NCBI RefSeq assembly: GCF_019218745.1 | Contig: NZ_JAHUXA010000001.1 | Span: 372,001 to 436,000, forward strand | From: Enterobacter sp. ENT03 | GTDB lineage: Bacteria; Pseudomonadota; Gammaproteobacteria; Enterobacterales; Enterobacteriaceae | Direction of reading: 5' to 3' | DNA length: 64,000 nucleotides | Shown here: positions 42,911 to 53,792 of the stretch, in pieces | Position numbering within the stretch: the first letter of the stretch is position 1 | How the letters are laid out: every line of letters begins with the position of its first letter | Program-made: the position numbers and the translations under genes | The notes under the pieces: model-generated | Database searches by the model: none | Told to the model about the DNA's origin: nothing | What the model saw: only the letters and a program-made list of their open reading frames with translations

Positions 42911-42928
42911 ACCCGCGGAGGGATGAAC

Positions 42929-44119
42929 ATGTCTGAGAGCAGGGAAAAAGAAAATATCGGCCTACACACGTTGCATGACGGCGAGCGGGAACAGATCGCC
43001 CGCACCATCCGGGAAAGCGTGCCGCATGTGTTAAAGATAATTGACAGCAATATGGCCTGGTTCGGGACCCGGTTTCCCGATGCGGCCTGCCAGAACGGCA
43101 TTTATCCGATCATTGATAATACCGAATGGACCACCAGCTTCTGGACCGGTCAACTGTGGCTGGCCTGGGAGTGGACGCAGGATGTGAAATACCGCGCGCT
43201 GGCAGAGCAGCACATTGAAGCGTTCGCCCGTCGCATTGTTATGCGCGATCACACCAATCATCATGATCTCGGCTTTCTGTATACCCTCTCCTGTCTTGCC
43301 GGAAAAAAGCTGACCGGCAAGCCGCAGGCGGGATATATCGCGCTGCTGGCCGCCGAGGCGTTAATGGAACGCTATCATGAGAAATGCGGCATTATTCAGG
43401 CGTGGGGAGCGCTGGATAATCCAGAGCAGCAAGGGCGCATGATCATCGACTGCAACATGAATTTGCCACTGCTGTACCAGGCCAGCGAAATCAGTGGCAA
43501 TGCCTGCTATGCCGACGCCGCCAGACGGCATATCGACCAGGCGCGCCGTTACATCGTGCGCCCGGATGGTTCCACTTTTCATACCTATTACTGGGATGTG
43601 GTCACAGGCACGCCGCGTTTTGGCAATACGCATCAGGGATGGTCAGATGACTCCTGTTGGGCCAGGGGTCAGGCATGGGGTATTTACGGTTTCCTGCTTA
43701 ATTATCGTTACACCCGTGATGAACGTCTGCTGGCATTGAGTCAGGTGCTGGCGAATTACTTTATTAATCGCCTGCCGGAAGATTTGGTTTGTTACTGGGA
43801 TCTCTCCCTGACCGATCCTGCCAGCGAGCGAGACAGCTCCGCGTCTGCGATTGTTGTGTGCGCGCTACTGGAACTGATTTCGGTGCTACCGCTGACGCAT
43901 GCGGATCGTGAAAGTTATGAAACCCTGGCGTTGAGGATGCTGAACGAGCTAATCACGCGTTATGTTAATCGCGAACCAGTGCCGGGTGCGGGTCTGCTGA
44001 AACATTCGGTTTATCATTTTAAAGGGAATGCTGGCGTGAATGAATGCTGCTGCTGGGGCGACTATTTTCTGCTGGAGGCGATAACCCGGGCGAGTAAGCC
44101 ATGGAACAGCTACTGGTAA
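42929..44119 (+). CDS. GH88 unsaturated glucuronyl hydrolase
   Basis: Cytoplasmic enzyme that hydrates and cleaves 4,5-unsaturated uronic acid from lyase-made oligosaccharides, about 396 aa. Two Asp residues in HHDLGFLYTLS and IIDCNMNLP are 61 residues apart, the same spacing as Asp88 and Asp149 of Bacillus UGL. HQGWSDDSCWARGQAWGIYG is the family core. Start 42929 is preferred (GGAGGG 7 nt upstream) to ATG 42923. Last gene of the cassette; no clear terminator follows. Confidence 0.88.
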   Translation: MSESREKENIGLHTLHDGEREQIARTIRESVPHVLKIIDSNMAWFGTRFPDAACQNGIYPIIDNTEWTTSFWTGQLWLAWEWTQDVKYRALAEQHIEAFARRIVMRDHTNHHDLGFLYTLSCLAGKKLTGKPQAGYIALLAAEALMERYHEKCGIIQAWGALDNPEQQGRMIIDCNMNLPLLYQASEISGNACYADAARRHIDQARRYIVRPDGSTFHTYYWDVVTGTPRFGNTHQGWSDDSCWARGQAWGIYGFLLNYRYTRDERLLALSQVLANYFINRLPEDLVCYWDLSLTDPASERDSSASAIVVCALLELISVLPLTHADRESYETLALRMLNELITRYVNREPVPGAGLLKHSVYHFKGNAGVNECCCWGDYFLLEAITRASKPWNSYW

Positions 44120-44217
44120 GCCACGGCCAGGAACTGTTTTTGCACTTTCATACTTGCGATGCGTGATCTTCAACTATTCTTTCCCTGAACATCACATCCA
44201 ATTACAGGGAGAAGACA

Positions 44218-44592
44218 ATGACTATGTATGCCACGCTGGAAGAAGCCATTGATGCTGCACGTGAAGAATTTCTGGCGGCGAATCCGGAACTGGATGAAGA
44301 AAACGCAAGTGTGGAGCAGTTTAATATCCAGAAGTACGTGCTGCAGGATGGTGAGATCATGTGGCAGGCCGAGTTTTTAGCAGAAGAAAGCGACGACGGC
44401 GAATGTATGCCGATGCTGACCGGCGAAGCCGCACAAAGCGTTTTTGATCGTGATTTCGACGAGATCGAGATCCGTCAGGAGTGGCTGGAAGAAAACACCC
44501 TGCATGAATGGGACGAAGGTGAATATCAACTCGAACCGCCACTGGATACCGAAGAAGGCCGCGCGGCAGCCGATGAGTGGGATCAGCGCTAA
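44218..44592 (+). CDS. msyB: acidic protein MsyB
   Basis: A 124-aa, very acidic cytoplasmic protein, known as a multicopy suppressor of secY and secA defects in E. coli. It starts MTMYATLEEAIDAAREEFLA and ends AAADEWDQR, nearly as E. coli. RBS AGGGAGAAG. Its stop abuts the stop of yceK with no gap. Confidence 0.95.
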   Translation: MTMYATLEEAIDAAREEFLAANPELDEENASVEQFNIQKYVLQDGEIMWQAEFLAEESDDGECMPMLTGEAAQSVFDRDFDEIEIRQEWLEENTLHEWDEGEYQLEPPLDTEEGRAAADEWDQR

Positions 44593-44820
44593 TTATTCAT
44601 AGGGGCCGTGATGGGCGTCCAGCGGCAGCAACAGCGTGTCGAACACCAGCGAGAACGGCAGATCGAGTACCGTAAGGTAGCGCCAGCCTGAATCGCGAAC
44701 GTCCCATTGTACGCCGGGATAGTACTGGTTACCGTGGCCCTGCCCCGGCAGGGTACGACTGATAATGCTGCCGCATCCGCTCAGCAACAGCGCCATAATG
44801 GCGACAGCGATAATTTTCAC
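44593..44820 (-). CDS. yceK: lipoprotein YceK
   Basis: A 75-aa predicted outer-membrane lipoprotein (lipobox LLLSGC, Cys16) of the DUF1375 family. Convergent with msyB at zero distance. Function unknown. Confidence 0.9.
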   Translation of the reverse strand: MKIIAVAIMALLLSGCGSIISRTLPGQGHGNQYYPGVQWDVRDSGWRYLTVLDLPFSLVFDTLLLPLDAHHGPYE

Positions 44821-44843
44821 GCTTCCCTCCTCTAATCCACTCA

Positions 44844-44875
44844 GACAAAAAAATACCGGCCTGCTGGCCGGTATT
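44844..44875 (-). terminator. terminator of opgGH
   Basis: AATACCGGCC-TGCT-GGCCGGTATT, a 10-bp stem, is followed on minus by TTTTTTTGTC. Confidence 0.9.
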
Positions 44876-44890
44876 ATCGTTACGTTCTGC

Positions 44891-47419
44891 TTACTTACCG
44901 TTAAGCGCCTGCGGATTAAGCTGTAGCGCTTCGTAATGGCTGATCCACGACGAGTAACGCTCCGGTGCCGCCCACACGCGATAATGCATGCGTGACAGCG
45001 TGACCGGGTCGCTTAACAGCACCAGCCGACGATCGCGCGTCAGTTTGTCCGGCGTTTCGTTCAGCGCCTGTTCCACATGGCGATCGCGGGCGATCTCCAG
45101 CACGTGGCTGGCACGGTGACGAGCCGTCGCCATTGCCGTGGCCAGGGCGTTAAATGACGGGTTAAACACCGCGTGCATAAAGCCATCGTCCAGCGCACGC
45201 GCACGGTTAATGGTCAGATATTTATCGGTATCCACCAGCACCTGCGGCGGGGAGTACTCTTCCGGGATCAGGAACAGTTTCCAGCGTTTGGTGCGCAGAC
45301 CCACCGTGGCGCGGCTGGAAATCACCGACACGAATGGCGAGAGGATCAGCGAGAAGACGATCGGTGCCAGCCAGAACAGGAAGCGCAGATCCAGCCACGC
45401 CATTCCGGCGGCCCACACCAGACCCAACAGCAGCTGCGAGCCGTGACGCATGAAAGCTTCACCCCAGGGGGTGGAGTCGTCATCACGCTGCGGCGAGTTC
45501 CAGACCACTTCCCAGCCGAGGAAGGCGCTGACCACGAACACGGTGTGGAACAGCATACGCACCGGCGCAAGCAGCACGGAGAACAGCACTTCCAGCAGCA
45601 ACGATAAGGTCACGCGCAGGAAACCACCGTACTCTTTCGGACCTTTGCACCACACCAGAATGATACTCAGCAGTTTCGGCAGGAACAGCAGCACCATGGT
45701 GGATGCAAAGAGCGCGATCGCCAGTTCAGGACGCCACTGCGGCCACACCGGGAACAGCTGGCGCGGTTGCAGGAAGTATTGCGGTTCGGTCAGCGCGTGC
45801 ACTACCTGTAAGGCGGTTGACAGTGCGAGGAACATAAACCACAGCGGTGCCGACAAATAGGACATCACGCCGGTCAGGAACACCGCACGGTGTACCGGGT
45901 GCATCCCTTTCACCAGGAACAGGCGGAAGTTCATCAGGTTACCGTGACACCAGCGACGGTCACGCTTGAGTTCATCCAGCAGGTTTGGCGGCAGCTCTTC
46001 ATAAGAGCCCGGCAAGTCGTAAGCGATCCACACGCCCCAGCCCGCACGACGCATCAGCGCAGCTTCCACAAAGTCGTGAGACAGAATAGAGCCGGCAAAC
46101 GAGCCTTCACCCGGCAACGGTGCCAGCGCACAGTGCTCAATGAACGGCTTGACGCGGATAATGGCGTTGTGACCCCAGTAGTGGGATTCACCCAGTTGCC
46201 AGAAGTGCAGCCCGGCGGTAAACAGCGGGCCATAAACGCGGGTGGCGAACTGCTGGCAGCGCGCATACAGCGTATCCATGCCCGACGCTTTCGGCGAGGA
46301 CTGAATAATACCGGCGTTCGGATTGGCTTCCATCAGACGCACCAGACCGCTCAGGCAGTCGCCGGTCATTACGGAGTCGGCGTCCAGCACCACCATATAG
46401 CTGTATTGATTACCCCAGCGACGGCAGAAGTCATCGATGTTACCGCTTTTGCGTTTCACGCGACGGCGACGACGACGATAGAAAATCTGCCCTTCGCCCT
46501 GCACTTCCGCGATCAGCTCCATCCAGGCTTTCTGCTCGGCCACGCAAATATCCGGGTTGTAACTGTCGCTCAGGATATAGACGTCAAAGTGCGCGGCATT
46601 GCCGGTAGCCTTGACCGATTCCCAGGTCGCGCGCAGACCCGCGTAAACGCGATCCACGTCTTCGTTACAGATCGGCATGATCAGCGCGGTACGGTGTTCT
46701 GGATTAAGCGGTTCATCCCCGACCGTAGAGTGCGAAATGCTGTATTTGTCTTTGCCGATGAGCAGCTGTAAGAAGCCCATCAGCGCCGTCCAGAATCCGG
46801 CGGATACCCAGCAGAACAGCACCGCAAACAGGATCAGGATGCCGGTTTGCAGCACGTATGGCAGCAGCTGCATGGCTGACACCAGCAGGTCCTGGCCCAC
46901 CATATCAGTCGGGTTGATCAGCGCCCAGCCCTGATAAGGCAGGATGGTTTTCATGTACCAGGTGGCAACGACCGTCTGGGAGATCGTCAGCAGCAGCAAA
47001 ATGTAACGACGGACGGTGCCCATCATTCGCCACTGCTTTTCGCTCTCTTGCTGCTCTTTGGTCAACCGGGACAGGTAGCGCGGCGGCACATCGCGACCGC
47101 GCAGACGATCCCAGAAACGACCAATCGGGTTGGTGCGCCACTGCTCAGGAAACATAGAAGAACGCGTGGCTTTCGGCATCGCCTCAAGCTGGGTACGCCC
47201 TTCGTCATCTTTGATCAGTTGACCTTCGCCAAGCGACTCGGGCCAGACCTGTTGCAGACGCGTCTGCACCGAGCCGAGCGGGGTGTCATCGTCCCGCTCG
47301 AAATGACGGTGCTCAGCATCCAGCGCTTCGTGCACGGCGCGGAGGTCCGTGGTCGGCAGCGCCGCTTTCTCAATATCAGAAAGCGGCAGCGCGTCGATAT
47401 ACTCAGTAGTCTTATTCAT
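44891..47419 (-). CDS. opgH: osmoregulated periplasmic glucan glucosyltransferase OpgH
   Basis: Inner-membrane GT2 enzyme that makes the beta-1,2 glucan backbone from UDP-glucose, 842 aa (E. coli 847). About eight membrane helices flank a large cytoplasmic GT domain with DADS and RDRRWCHGN motifs. ATG 47419 ([11 protein letters not shown]) overlaps the end of opgG by 8 nt, as in E. coli. OpgH also moderates FtsZ in rich medium in E. coli. Confidence 0.96.
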   Translation of the reverse strand: MNKTTEYIDALPLSDIEKAALPTTDLRAVHEALDAEHRHFERDDDTPLGSVQTRLQQVWPESLGEGQLIKDDEGRTQLEAMPKATRSSMFPEQWRTNPIGRFWDRLRGRDVPPRYLSRLTKEQQESEKQWRMMGTVRRYILLLLTISQTVVATWYMKTILPYQGWALINPTDMVGQDLLVSAMQLLPYVLQTGILILFAVLFCWVSAGFWTALMGFLQLLIGKDKYSISHSTVGDEPLNPEHRTALIMPICNEDVDRVYAGLRATWESVKATGNAAHFDVYILSDSYNPDICVAEQKAWMELIAEVQGEGQIFYRRRRRRVKRKSGNIDDFCRRWGNQYSYMVVLDADSVMTGDCLSGLVRLMEANPNAGIIQSSPKASGMDTLYARCQQFATRVYGPLFTAGLHFWQLGESHYWGHNAIIRVKPFIEHCALAPLPGEGSFAGSILSHDFVEAALMRRAGWGVWIAYDLPGSYEELPPNLLDELKRDRRWCHGNLMNFRLFLVKGMHPVHRAVFLTGVMSYLSAPLWFMFLALSTALQVVHALTEPQYFLQPRQLFPVWPQWRPELAIALFASTMVLLFLPKLLSIILVWCKGPKEYGGFLRVTLSLLLEVLFSVLLAPVRMLFHTVFVVSAFLGWEVVWNSPQRDDDSTPWGEAFMRHGSQLLLGLVWAAGMAWLDLRFLFWLAPIVFSLILSPFVSVISSRATVGLRTKRWKLFLIPEEYSPPQVLVDTDKYLTINRARALDDGFMHAVFNPSFNALATAMATARHRASHVLEIARDRHVEQALNETPDKLTRDRRLVLLSDPVTLSRMHYRVWAAPERYSSWISHYEALQLNPQALNGK

Positions 47420-48965
47420 TGGCAGGTAGCTGATAGCTCCAGGTTTCACTCAGCGGCTGCTCGCCATTTACCAGCGCAGCACGCATGTCGGTCGTCGCTT
47501 TCGGATCTTTCACCTTCACGCGCAGGGTTAAACGCCAGCCATGGGTTACCGGGTTATAACGCACGGCTTTTTCAACGATTTCACCGTTATCGCCAATACT
47601 GGCCTGCGCAGTGACAGGGGTATCCTGCGGCAGTTTTTTCATATCCTGGCCTACGAAGTCCACGACGAAAGCAATGGTGCCATCCGGTTGACGGATAAGG
47701 TTAGATTGCTTCACATCGCCGGTAGAGCGGCGAGTTTGCAGCGCCCAGGCGTTGTCCGGCGCATGCAGCTTGTCTTCATCGCGGCTGAACGTGATGCTGT
47801 ACTTGAAGTTCATCTCTTTACCCGGCTCAGGAAGCTGATCCGGGGTCCAGTACGCCACGATGTTGTCGTTGGTTTCGTCGTTGGTCGGGATTTCAACCAG
47901 CTCGATTTTACCTTTGCCCCAGTCGCCCTGTGGGGTCACCCAGGCGCTCGGACGCAGATCGTAGCGATCGTCCAGATCTTCAAAGCGGGAGAACTGACGG
48001 CCACGTTGCAACAGGCCAAAGCCCTGCGGGTTTTCCATCGCATAGCTGCTGACGGCCAGGTGTTTCGGGTTATTCAGCGGACGCCAGATCCATTCGCCAT
48101 TACCGGCATGAATCGACAGACCGTTAGAGTCGTGCAGTTCCGGGCGGAAGTTGGTCGCCGGCGACGGCTGCCCTGGCCCGAACAGGAACATACTGGTCAG
48201 CGGTGCCACGCCCAGCTTGCCCACTTTGTCACGCAGATAGACTTTCGACTGTACATCCACCACGGTATCGCGACCTGGAATGATCACAAAACGATAAGCA
48301 CCGGTTGCCCGCGGGGAATCCAGCAGCGCATAAATCGTCAGGCGTTTGTCCGTCGGTTTTGGACGCTCGATCCAGAATTCACGAAAACGCGGGAACTCTT
48401 CACCGGAGGGCAGCGCGGTGTCAATCGCCAGACCACGGGCCGACAGGCCATAGGTTTGCCCTGCGCCAATGACGCGGAAATAGCTGGCGCCCAGCATACT
48501 GACGATTTCGTCATTTTTATCTTTGCTGTTGATTGGATACAGCACTTTAAACCCGGCAAAACCCAGGTCTTTGACGGTGTCTTTGTCATGCTGAACGTTG
48601 CCGAAATTGAAGTAATCCGGGCTGTATTTGATTTTACGGACCGCAGTTGACGTCACTTCATTGACAGTGACCGGCGTGTCGAAATACATACCCTGATGAT
48701 AGAACTCGAGCTTGAATGGGGTTTTAACGTTATTCCAGTAGGCTTTCTCGTGATTGAACTGGATCTGCTGATAGTCCGCGTATTTCATCTCACGGAACAC
48801 AGAAGGCAGGTTGCTTTTAGGGGCTTCATAGCCTTTACCGGCTAAAGACTGTGCCTGTTTTGCTACGTCATCGAGGGTAAAAGCCCAGCCCGATGAGGAG
48901 TACAGGGATAACAGTACCGCTGCGCCTAACCAACGCATTTTCATCACTTGTTGTTTATGTTTCAT
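47412..48965 (-). CDS. opgG: osmoregulated periplasmic glucan protein OpgG
   Basis: Periplasmic protein needed for glucan branching/processing, 517 aa. Signal peptide ends [12 protein letters not shown] chose ATG 48965 ([12 protein letters not shown]), which matches the longer Salmonella start; the GGGGGAAG site is about 12 nt away. A shorter start at the internal GTG/ATG is possible. Operon opgGH, divergent from opgC. Confidence 0.94.
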   Translation of the reverse strand: MKHKQQVMKMRWLGAAVLLSLYSSSGWAFTLDDVAKQAQSLAGKGYEAPKSNLPSVFREMKYADYQQIQFNHEKAYWNNVKTPFKLEFYHQGMYFDTPVTVNEVTSTAVRKIKYSPDYFNFGNVQHDKDTVKDLGFAGFKVLYPINSKDKNDEIVSMLGASYFRVIGAGQTYGLSARGLAIDTALPSGEEFPRFREFWIERPKPTDKRLTIYALLDSPRATGAYRFVIIPGRDTVVDVQSKVYLRDKVGKLGVAPLTSMFLFGPGQPSPATNFRPELHDSNGLSIHAGNGEWIWRPLNNPKHLAVSSYAMENPQGFGLLQRGRQFSRFEDLDDRYDLRPSAWVTPQGDWGKGKIELVEIPTNDETNDNIVAYWTPDQLPEPGKEMNFKYSITFSRDEDKLHAPDNAWALQTRRSTGDVKQSNLIRQPDGTIAFVVDFVGQDMKKLPQDTPVTAQASIGDNGEIVEKAVRYNPVTHGWRLTLRVKVKDPKATTDMRAALVNGEQPLSETWSYQLPANE

Positions 48966-49217
48966 ATAACTAAGCACTTCCCCCTTTGTGTGCTTAAATC
49001 GATCCATCCATTTTAATGGAAGTTCTGGCATTCCGACAACTTAATCCCGGCTTTGTTCGCGTGCTGGCTCAGTGTGTAAGCAAATGAAAGTCCACCATTA
49101 TCAATTACGCGTTTATCCTGGAGACAGATTGTTTTAGTTAGTGTAGGGTTGCCACCGAATGTACCCTTTATTTAGCCTACGGAATAAGGCGAAAAGTCTG
49201 ATACTGCATGGAGTTAT

Positions 49218-50363
49218 ATGAACAAAATCCCTGCACAGCGTGAGTATTTTCTGGATTCCATCCGCGCGTGGTTGATGTTACTCGGAATCCCCTTTCATAT
49301 CTCACTTATCTACTCCAGTCATATCTGGCACATTAACAGCGCCACACCGTCGTGGGGCCTCACCCTGTTTAATGATTTTATTCATTCATTCCGGATGCAG
49401 GTCTTTTTTGTCATCTCTGGTTACTTCTCTTATATGCTCTTTTTGCGCTATCCGGTGAAACGCTGGTGGAAAGTGCGCGTCGAGCGTGTCGGCATTCCGA
49501 TGTTAACGGCCATTCCGCTGCTGACTCTGCCGCAGTTTATGATGTTGCAGCATGTTAAAGGCAAAACGGAGAGCTGGCATACGCTGTCGGCCTATGACAA
49601 ATACAACACGCTGATTTGGGAACTGGTTTCGCATCTGTGGTTCCTGCTGGTGCTGGTGGTACTGACCACGCTGGGTGTCTGGCTGTTTGGCGTGATCCAG
49701 CGCCGTCTGAAACCCGGAAAATTCTTTCCCGACATCGGCATGGGCAAACTCACGCTGCTGTTCTTGCTGCTTGGCGTGCTTTACGCCGCCCTGCGCCGCA
49801 CCTTGTTGATTACCTGGTCGCCTGTCCTCAGCGATGGACTGTTTAACTTCACCGTGATGCAGACGCTGTTTTACGTGCCCTTCTTCCTGCTGGGCGCACT
49901 GGCGTTCATCAGTCCACGCCTGAAAGATCTGTTTATTACCCCCTCCCCCGCCTGCCTGCTGGGATCGGCGCTGGCGTTTTGCGCCTATCTCCTCAATCAG
50001 CGGTACGGGAGTGGCGACGGCTGGATGTATGAAACGGAAAGCGTGATCACAATGGTGTTGGGGCTGTGGATGGTGAACGTGGTCTTTTCGTTCGGGCATC
50101 GCCTGCTGAACTTCCAGTCCACACGCGTCACCTATTTTGTGAATGCCTCACTGTTTATTTATCTGGTGCACCATCCGTTAACGCTGTTTTATGGCGCATG
50201 GATCACTCCGCACATCCATTCGAATCTGCTGGGCTTTTTGACAGGGCTGGTGTTTGTGGTGGGTGGGGCGCTGATCCTTTACGAAGTGCATCTGCGCATT
50301 CCGCTGCTGCGTTTCCTGTTCTCGGGTAAGCCGCAACAGCAGCCGGTGAAAAGCGAGGCCTGA
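49218..50363 (+). CDS. opgC: glucan succinyltransferase OpgC
   Basis: Acyltransferase-3 family inner-membrane protein that succinylates osmoregulated periplasmic glucans, 381 aa, about ten helices. N-terminal [20 protein letters not shown] carries the family His; [13 protein letters not shown] is conserved. Divergent from opgG. Confidence 0.94.
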   Translation: MNKIPAQREYFLDSIRAWLMLLGIPFHISLIYSSHIWHINSATPSWGLTLFNDFIHSFRMQVFFVISGYFSYMLFLRYPVKRWWKVRVERVGIPMLTAIPLLTLPQFMMLQHVKGKTESWHTLSAYDKYNTLIWELVSHLWFLLVLVVLTTLGVWLFGVIQRRLKPGKFFPDIGMGKLTLLFLLLGVLYAALRRTLLITWSPVLSDGLFNFTVMQTLFYVPFFLLGALAFISPRLKDLFITPSPACLLGSALAFCAYLLNQRYGSGDGWMYETESVITMVLGLWMVNVVFSFGHRLLNFQSTRVTYFVNASLFIYLVHHPLTLFYGAWITPHIHSNLLGFLTGLVFVVGGALILYEVHLRIPLLRFLFSGKPQQQPVKSEA

Positions 50364-50370
50364 AACCTGC

Positions 50371-50398
50371 GTGGCTACTCGTCGTTCAGAGTAGCCAC
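50371..50398. other. hairpin between opgC and clsC
   Basis: GTGGCTACTC / GAGTAGCCAC, a perfect 10-bp stem with an 8-nt loop, overlaps the clsC stop. There is no T tract, so it may protect 3' ends rather than terminate. Confidence 0.5.
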
Positions 50399-51873
50399 TC
50401 TACCGGCAGCCGATAGACGAAACGTACCAGCAGACGCTGCCAGAAGCGGGTCTTAGGCTCTTTTTTATGGACAATCTCCACGCCGTCTTTCTGCTCGATC
50501 CAGTTGACTCTTCCCCAGCGATCGAGCCGTAATTCCCACGCCATATCGCGCTGACTTTGCAGAAAACGCTGGTGGACCCGCGCCGCCAGCTGCTCGCTGT
50601 CGATAACAAAGCCCATTTCCGTATTCAGCATCGCCGAGCGCGGATCGAAATTAAACGAGCCAATAAAAACTTTACGGCCATCAATGCTGAAGGTTTTGGC
50701 GTGCAGACTGGAGCCGGAGTTACCGGTCAGGCCGCGGTCATGAGGATGGCGGCCCCCTTCGTGGGTCGGTTTAAGCTCATACAGCTCCACGCCATGTCGT
50801 AATAATTTTTTGCGCCAGCGGGCGTAACCGGCATGCACGACGGCCACATCATTAGCTGCCAGCGAATTGGTGAGAATGGCGATTTTGACGCCTTTGCGCA
50901 CCAGTTGCAGCAGTTGCGCCACACCGGAGCGGGTCGGGACAAAATAAGCGGAACAGATGTCTATTTGCTGCTCCGGCATACCCATGACATTCACCAGGCG
51001 CTGCGGCAACAGCGTATGATTGCGCGCTCTGCCCTGCCCTTTGCGAGGATCGTCGCTCAGCAGGCGCGTTTTTGCCCACATCAGCGGTAGCGAGTTCGTC
51101 TCCAGCAGCGTGCCGAAGCGGGTAGATTCCAGCTTGTTCAGATAACGCTTTGCGGTGACATCGCTGTACCAGGATTCCGGGATACGGATATGCTCCTCGA
51201 TCTCTTCTTCAGGAATATCCAGCACATCCTGGAGAGTAGAAACAGATTTACAGGTCCAGTAACGCTCAAAATCATGGCTCACGTCCGCAACGACCGGCCC
51301 AATAGCCAGCACATCGAGATCGGTAAACAGCGGCTGCTCCCCCGCGCCAAAATAGGCATCGCCGATGTTTCTGCCGCCCACCAGCGTCACCTCACCATCA
51401 ACCGTGAAGCTTTTGTTGTGCATACGCCGGTTAAGACGCGCGAAATCAGTAAGATAGCCGAGGGCCCGCAGGGTACGAAAAGAGAAAGGATTGAATAAAC
51501 GCAGTTCGACGTTTGGATGCGCGTCCAGGATGCGCAGCGTACCATCCATACCGACAGTATTGTTGTCGTCCAGCAGCAGGCGTACTTTTACGCCACGGCT
51601 GGCAGCGTCGAGGATCACGGACAGCAGCAGCCGCCCGGACATATCGTCTTCCCAAATATAGTACTGAATATCAAGGGTGCGTTCGGCCATTTCCACCAGC
51701 CGGTAACGCGCGGCAAAAGCGTCAAGGCTGTCATCCAGCACCAGTAAACCGCATTCACCAGGATGCGCCGCACAGACCGGGGCAATAGCCAGCCCCAGTC
51801 GTGTATTATGCGCCGGGTTCCTCTCCGTGTTGGGTAAGGAGACGCTGGTAAAGTCGGGTAGTTTCATCGTCAT
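50386..51873 (-). CDS. clsC: cardiolipin synthase C
   Basis: Phospholipase-D superfamily enzyme making cardiolipin from phosphatidylglycerol and phosphatidylethanolamine, 495 aa. Two HKD motifs are seen: [16 protein letters not shown] and [19 protein letters not shown] 51873 is a reasonable start without a clear ribosome site; the gene overlaps ymdB by 68 nt, so translation is likely coupled, as expected for YmdB-dependent ClsC. Confidence 0.92.
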   Translation of the reverse strand: MTMKLPDFTSVSLPNTERNPAHNTRLGLAIAPVCAAHPGECGLLVLDDSLDAFAARYRLVEMAERTLDIQYYIWEDDMSGRLLLSVILDAASRGVKVRLLLDDNNTVGMDGTLRILDAHPNVELRLFNPFSFRTLRALGYLTDFARLNRRMHNKSFTVDGEVTLVGGRNIGDAYFGAGEQPLFTDLDVLAIGPVVADVSHDFERYWTCKSVSTLQDVLDIPEEEIEEHIRIPESWYSDVTAKRYLNKLESTRFGTLLETNSLPLMWAKTRLLSDDPRKGQGRARNHTLLPQRLVNVMGMPEQQIDICSAYFVPTRSGVAQLLQLVRKGVKIAILTNSLAANDVAVVHAGYARWRKKLLRHGVELYELKPTHEGGRHPHDRGLTGNSGSSLHAKTFSIDGRKVFIGSFNFDPRSAMLNTEMGFVIDSEQLAARVHQRFLQSQRDMAWELRLDRWGRVNWIEQKDGVEIVHKKEPKTRFWQRLLVRFVYRLPVEWLL

Positions 51874-52348
51874 AACAGACAAAGTATACCTCGCCAAACG
51901 AAGGGCGACGGGTTAGATATTCTGAAACTGTATTTACCGCAATTTCGGTCGCCGCCGCTTTCGGATAGCCGTATACCCCGGTGCTGATGGCCGGAAAGGC
52001 AATCGAGTGATAGCCGTTTGCCTCCGCCAGCTTCAGGCTGTTGCGATAGGCATCTTCCAGCAGTCGCGCTTCGTGGTGCTCGCCACCCTGCCAGACCGGA
52101 CCGACGGTATGGATCACTGCTTTCGCCGGTAACTCGCCTGCCAGGGTGATCACGGCATGACCGGGCGGGCATTCCCCCTGCTGCTGACGCACCACTTTAC
52201 AGGCCTCCAGTAATGCCGGACCCGCTGCACGATGGATAGCGCCATCCACCCCGCCACCGCCCAGCAAAGAGGGATTTGCCGCATTGACTATGACATCCAC
52301 CTGTTGGGTGGTGATGTCACCTTTAATGACTTTTATTCGCGAGTTCAT
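51806..52348 (-). CDS. ymdB: O-acetyl-ADP-ribose deacetylase YmdB
   Basis: Macrodomain protein of 180 aa that deacetylates O-acetyl-ADP-ribose and inhibits RNase III. The motif [20 protein letters not shown] binds ADP-ribose; ISTGVYGYP is the second conserved loop. Overlaps clsC downstream. Confidence 0.95.
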   Translation of the reverse strand: MNSRIKVIKGDITTQQVDVIVNAANPSLLGGGGVDGAIHRAAGPALLEACKVVRQQQGECPPGHAVITLAGELPAKAVIHTVGPVWQGGEHHEARLLEDAYRNSLKLAEANGYHSIAFPAISTGVYGYPKAAATEIAVNTVSEYLTRRPSFGEVYFVCYDDETTRLYQRLLTQHGEEPGA

Positions 52349-52457
52349 GTTCGCCTCTCTTAACCTCGTTCATTAGGGTAAGTGTACAGCAGCGAGAAAA
52401 CGTCTGGCAGCGTTATTCAGCGCCATGCACGGTTTACATGCATGGCGATAAAAGAGG

Positions 52458-52769
52458 CTATTGATAGGTAACGGTCAGAATGGCAGCGGTATGTTGCGGA
52501 TTTACATAGCTCATTTTTACTTGTTCGATATTTTCAAACTGGCCTGAAGGACGCTCCAGTTTCCGTAACGACATCTGCCGGGTACGCACCTTTCCCTGGG
52601 TGTAACAGGACAGTTCAACATCATTGCCCAGCATTTTAACGCCGCAAGGCGATTCAACGATGGCACCGTGTATCTCAATCCTGCCGCCGGTAGCCGCACT
52701 AACCATGCCGCTACCGAGCGCGGAGATAATGCACAACCCGGTAAAAATTCTCTTGCCTCTGATCGCCAT
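52458..52769 (-). CDS. ymdA: YmdA-like secreted protein
   Basis: A 103-aa protein with signal peptide (ends VSAATGGRI) and two Cys residues in the mature part. Pattern and position between ymdB and csgC match YmdA. Function unknown. Confidence 0.7.
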   Translation of the reverse strand: MAIRGKRIFTGLCIISALGSGMVSAATGGRIEIHGAIVESPCGVKMLGNDVELSCYTQGKVRTRQMSLRKLERPSGQFENIEQVKMSYVNPQHTAAILTVTYQ

Positions 52770-52923
52770 TTTTAATCCCCATTAGTCAGTCGTCCATGAG
52801 GTGATGAAATTCAGGCTTTACCGCGAGTGGTTAATAAAACAAGTTAAAATGATCGTTAATTGTTAAGAAAATTTACTATAAAACACAAATTATCACATCC
52901 TGAAAGCAATGCCTTGTTGTGGG

Positions 52924-53253
52924 TCACATTTTCTCTTCCGGGGACCACTCCCGCGACAGCTGCAAGTGAGACCCGTCGGCAATCGTCACGGTGATGTTTG
53001 CCGAATCCTGCGTGGAAATGTTCATGCTAATACGGGATAAAGAGGTTAATTGATTAGCGCTAAAATGGATGGTGCGGGTCTGCCGGGTCGTGCTCTTTCC
53101 GCTTTTACCGCTGCGTTCCGCGCTAATCTGCACCTGACAGACGCAGCTCTGCGTCAGCGTTACCTGCGGGGTGATCGTGTAGATCTCGCCATCCCGCACG
53201 GTATCAAAGGTGATCTGACTGGACAGCGCCGCCAATAATAAGAAGGGATGCAT
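52924..53253 (-). CDS. csgC: curli assembly inhibitor CsgC
   Basis: Periplasmic Ig-like chaperone that blocks premature CsgA amyloid, 109 aa. It has a short signal sequence and the CxC motif (SCVCQV). Third gene of csgBAC, beyond a terminator-like hairpin that follows csgA. Confidence 0.92.
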   Translation of the reverse strand: MHPFLLLAALSSQITFDTVRDGEIYTITPQVTLTQSCVCQVQISAERSGKSGKSTTRQTRTIHFSANQLTSLSRISMNISTQDSANITVTIADGSHLQLSREWSPEEKM

Positions 53254-53274
53254 ACTTTTCTCCCAATGAAAAAA

Positions 53275-53294
53275 AACAGGGCCGCAGCCCTGTT
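53275..53294 (-). terminator. attenuator between csgA and csgC
   Basis: On minus, ACAGGGC-TGCG-GCCCTGT is followed by T7-8. It should end most csgBA transcripts, leaving csgC at lower level. Confidence 0.85.
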
Positions 53295-53312
53295 CTTTTA
53301 CACAGCGAAAAC

Positions 53313-53750
53313 TTAGTACTGGTTAGCCGTGGCGTTGTTGCCAAAACCAACCTGACGGACTTCCACCCAGGAGTTAGATGCAGTCTGGTTAACCAGCGCG
53401 CCGTTCAGCACCCCGTGCTGATTGACGTTGATGTCTGAGTCGCGGCTGTTCCACTGGTCAATAGTGGCATTGTTGCGTGATCCCGTCTGCGTCAGTTCGA
53501 TGACGCTGTCATCCGAGCCCTGTCCAACATCAGCACCGTTGCCGCTGCCATTCTGGGTAATTGACAGGCTGGAATCACGGGCGTTCGTTTGCAGTGCCAG
53601 CGCAGCGTTGGTGCTACCATACTGATAAATGCTCATTTCAGAATTCGGGCCGCTGTTGTGACCGCCGTGACCATACTGAGGAATAGAGCCTGCAAACGCA
53701 CCGCCAGAAACTACGATCGCTGCTACAACTGCCACTTTGATAAATTTCAT
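53313..53750 (-). CDS. csgA: major curlin subunit CsgA
   Basis: Amyloid fibre subunit, 145 aa. Signal peptide ends GGAFAGSIPQ, then an N22-like segment (shorter than E. coli) and five repeats with Ser-x5-Gln-x-Gly-x4-Asn-x5-Gln spacing (SEMSIYQYG, SSLSITQNG, SVIELTQTG, SDINVNQHG, SWVEVRQVG). Secreted through CsgG and nucleated by CsgB. Confidence 0.97.
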   Translation of the reverse strand: MKFIKVAVVAAIVVSGGAFAGSIPQYGHGGHNSGPNSEMSIYQYGSTNAALALQTNARDSSLSITQNGSGNGADVGQGSDDSVIELTQTGSRNNATIDQWNSRDSDINVNQHGVLNGALVNQTASNSWVEVRQVGFGNNATANQY

Positions 53751-53792
53751 GGTAAACCCCCATCGGATTGATATGTATGCGTCTCAATGCTT

